This document shows, one piece after another, positions 63,601-64,000 of a stretch of 64,000 bases of DNA. Made by a program: the position numbers and the translations under genes. Every line of letters begins with the position of its first letter. Position 1 is the first letter of the stretch. Source of the stretch: Ciceribacter thiooxidans (GTDB taxonomy: Bacteria > Pseudomonadota > Alphaproteobacteria > Rhizobiales > Rhizobiaceae); contig NZ_CP059896.1 in the NCBI RefSeq assembly GCF_014126615.1, forward strand, positions 506,501-570,500. The letters are read 5' to 3'. The notes under the pieces were generated by a model that was given only the letters and a program-made list of their open reading frames with translations, did no database searches and was not told the origin of the DNA.

Positions 63601-64000
63601 TTAGCCCGAAATATCCACCACGCCGCAGTCTCCGGCCTCGGAGCCGAAGGCGAGCAGCTTGCCGTTGGCGCTCCACGCCATCGAGGTGATGGCGCCCTTG
63701 CCGGGTCGGCGCAGCAGCGCCTCCTTGCCGTCGGCGACGCGGACCGCGAGGATCATGCCGTCGATGAAGCCGATGGCGAGGACCTCGTCTGCGGGGTGGA
63801 AGGCGACGTTGGTCACCAGGATGTTGGCGCGCGTGCCGAGCTCGAGCGGCGCCTTGCCCATCGGGCCGTCCTTGCCGGAAAAAGGCCAGACGATTGCCGC
63901 CGGTGCGCCGGAAGAGGCGAGCCACTTGCCCTTGGGCGACCAGGAGAGCGACTTGACCTTGGCCGGATAGCCGGTCATGCGCATGTGGCGGCTCTCGTTG
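63601..64000 (-). CDS. WD40 repeat protein, C-terminal part (runs off the window)
   Basis: The last 133 codons or so of a beta-propeller protein: KVKSLSWSPKGKWLASSGAPAAIVWPF, NVAFHPADEVLAIGFIDGMILAVRV and AITSMAWSANGKLLAFGSEAGDCGVVDI are three WD40 blades. The frame remains open to the right edge (residues NESRH before the internal Met at 63984), so the start lies outside. The final strand is the usual ring-closing end. Function unknown; a scaffold for protein binding. Confidence 0.85.
   Translation of the reverse strand, partial: NESRHMRMTGYPAKVKSLSWSPKGKWLASSGAPAAIVWPFSGKDGPMGKAPLELGTRANILVTNVAFHPADEVLAIGFIDGMILAVRVADGKEALLRRPGKGAITSMAWSANGKLLAFGSEAGDCGVVDISG

Noticed and set aside
1..64000. 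tRNA, rRNA, CRISPR arrays, prophage or IS elements
   Set aside because: No tRNA-like TTCGAATC arms in foldable context, no regular spaced repeats, and no transposase, integrase or phage structural protein among the frames.

Overview
The window is GC-rich, gene-dense chromosomal DNA of an alphaproteobacterium of the Rhizobiaceae, most likely Sinorhizobium/Ensifer or a close relative. The grounds are: a sitABCD Mn/Fe importer behind Fur/Mur-like boxes; the flavonoid-type emrR-emrAB pump locus next to xylAB; a fold-type III ornithine decarboxylase with a long leader; and GC-rich palindromic intergenic repeats of the rhizobial RIME/ABC kind. From memory the order metNIQ / xylAB / emrAB-emrR resembles the S. 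meliloti chromosome; I could not check this. I see no tRNA, rRNA, prophage, IS element or CRISPR array, so this looks like core chromosome with accessory catabolic islands.

Layout. 1-7.4 kb: a frameshifted nitrilase-family gene, an EI24/CysZ-like membrane protein, a VOC protein divergent from a TetR regulator with two operator-like palindromes, nth, DUF2244, an Ada-like methyltransferase, transaldolase, an SH3-type exported protein and a small ABM protein. 7.5-15.3 kb: a polyamine-type ABC importer (binding protein, ATPase, two permeases) followed by gamma-aminobutyraldehyde dehydrogenase, a LysR gene and an EamA exporter. 15.3-21.5 kb: an orphan two-domain ArsA ATPase behind sitABCD. 21.5-28.6 kb: lysS, gltX, an SLC13-type transporter split by a frameshift, a TerC-family protein and emrR. 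28.8-35.8 kb: emrAB, then a LacI regulator with xylB and xylA. 36-38.3 kb: a GreA/GreB-like factor, an exported isochorismatase-fold hydrolase and a Crp/Fnr regulator.

38.4-47.4 kb is the most interesting block: a LacI regulator divergent from a pentose/hexose-type ABC importer (ATPase, permease, binding protein), followed by a TIM-barrel isomerase/epimerase-like enzyme, a Gfo/Idh/MocA oxidoreductase and a GH1 beta-glucosidase. Two different operator sequences occur: TGTAAA-NN-TTTACA twice before the importer, and GCAACGTTGCAG before the TIM-barrel gene and again before the glucosidase. It looks like a beta-glucoside or unusual-sugar pathway combining oxidation and hydrolysis.

47.4-64 kb: an FMN reductase, an HxlR/nitroreductase pair, metNIQ, a VOC gene and its YafY/WYL regulator sharing a 21-bp motif, overlapping CYTH and CHAD genes, eda, a DUF533 gene, two GNAT genes, a small membrane protein, a NicO/DUF1007 metal pair, a LysR gene divergent from ornithine decarboxylase with its ~0.5 kb leader, an OmpW-like porin and the end of a WD40 gene that runs off the window. 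Polyamine metabolism is represented twice (uptake and degradation near 8-13 kb, synthesis near 61 kb) and transition-metal handling at least three times (sit, TerC, NicO/DUF1007). Two genes appear broken by the same kind of event, one missing base in a TTCGGGG context, which may be sequence error rather than biology.
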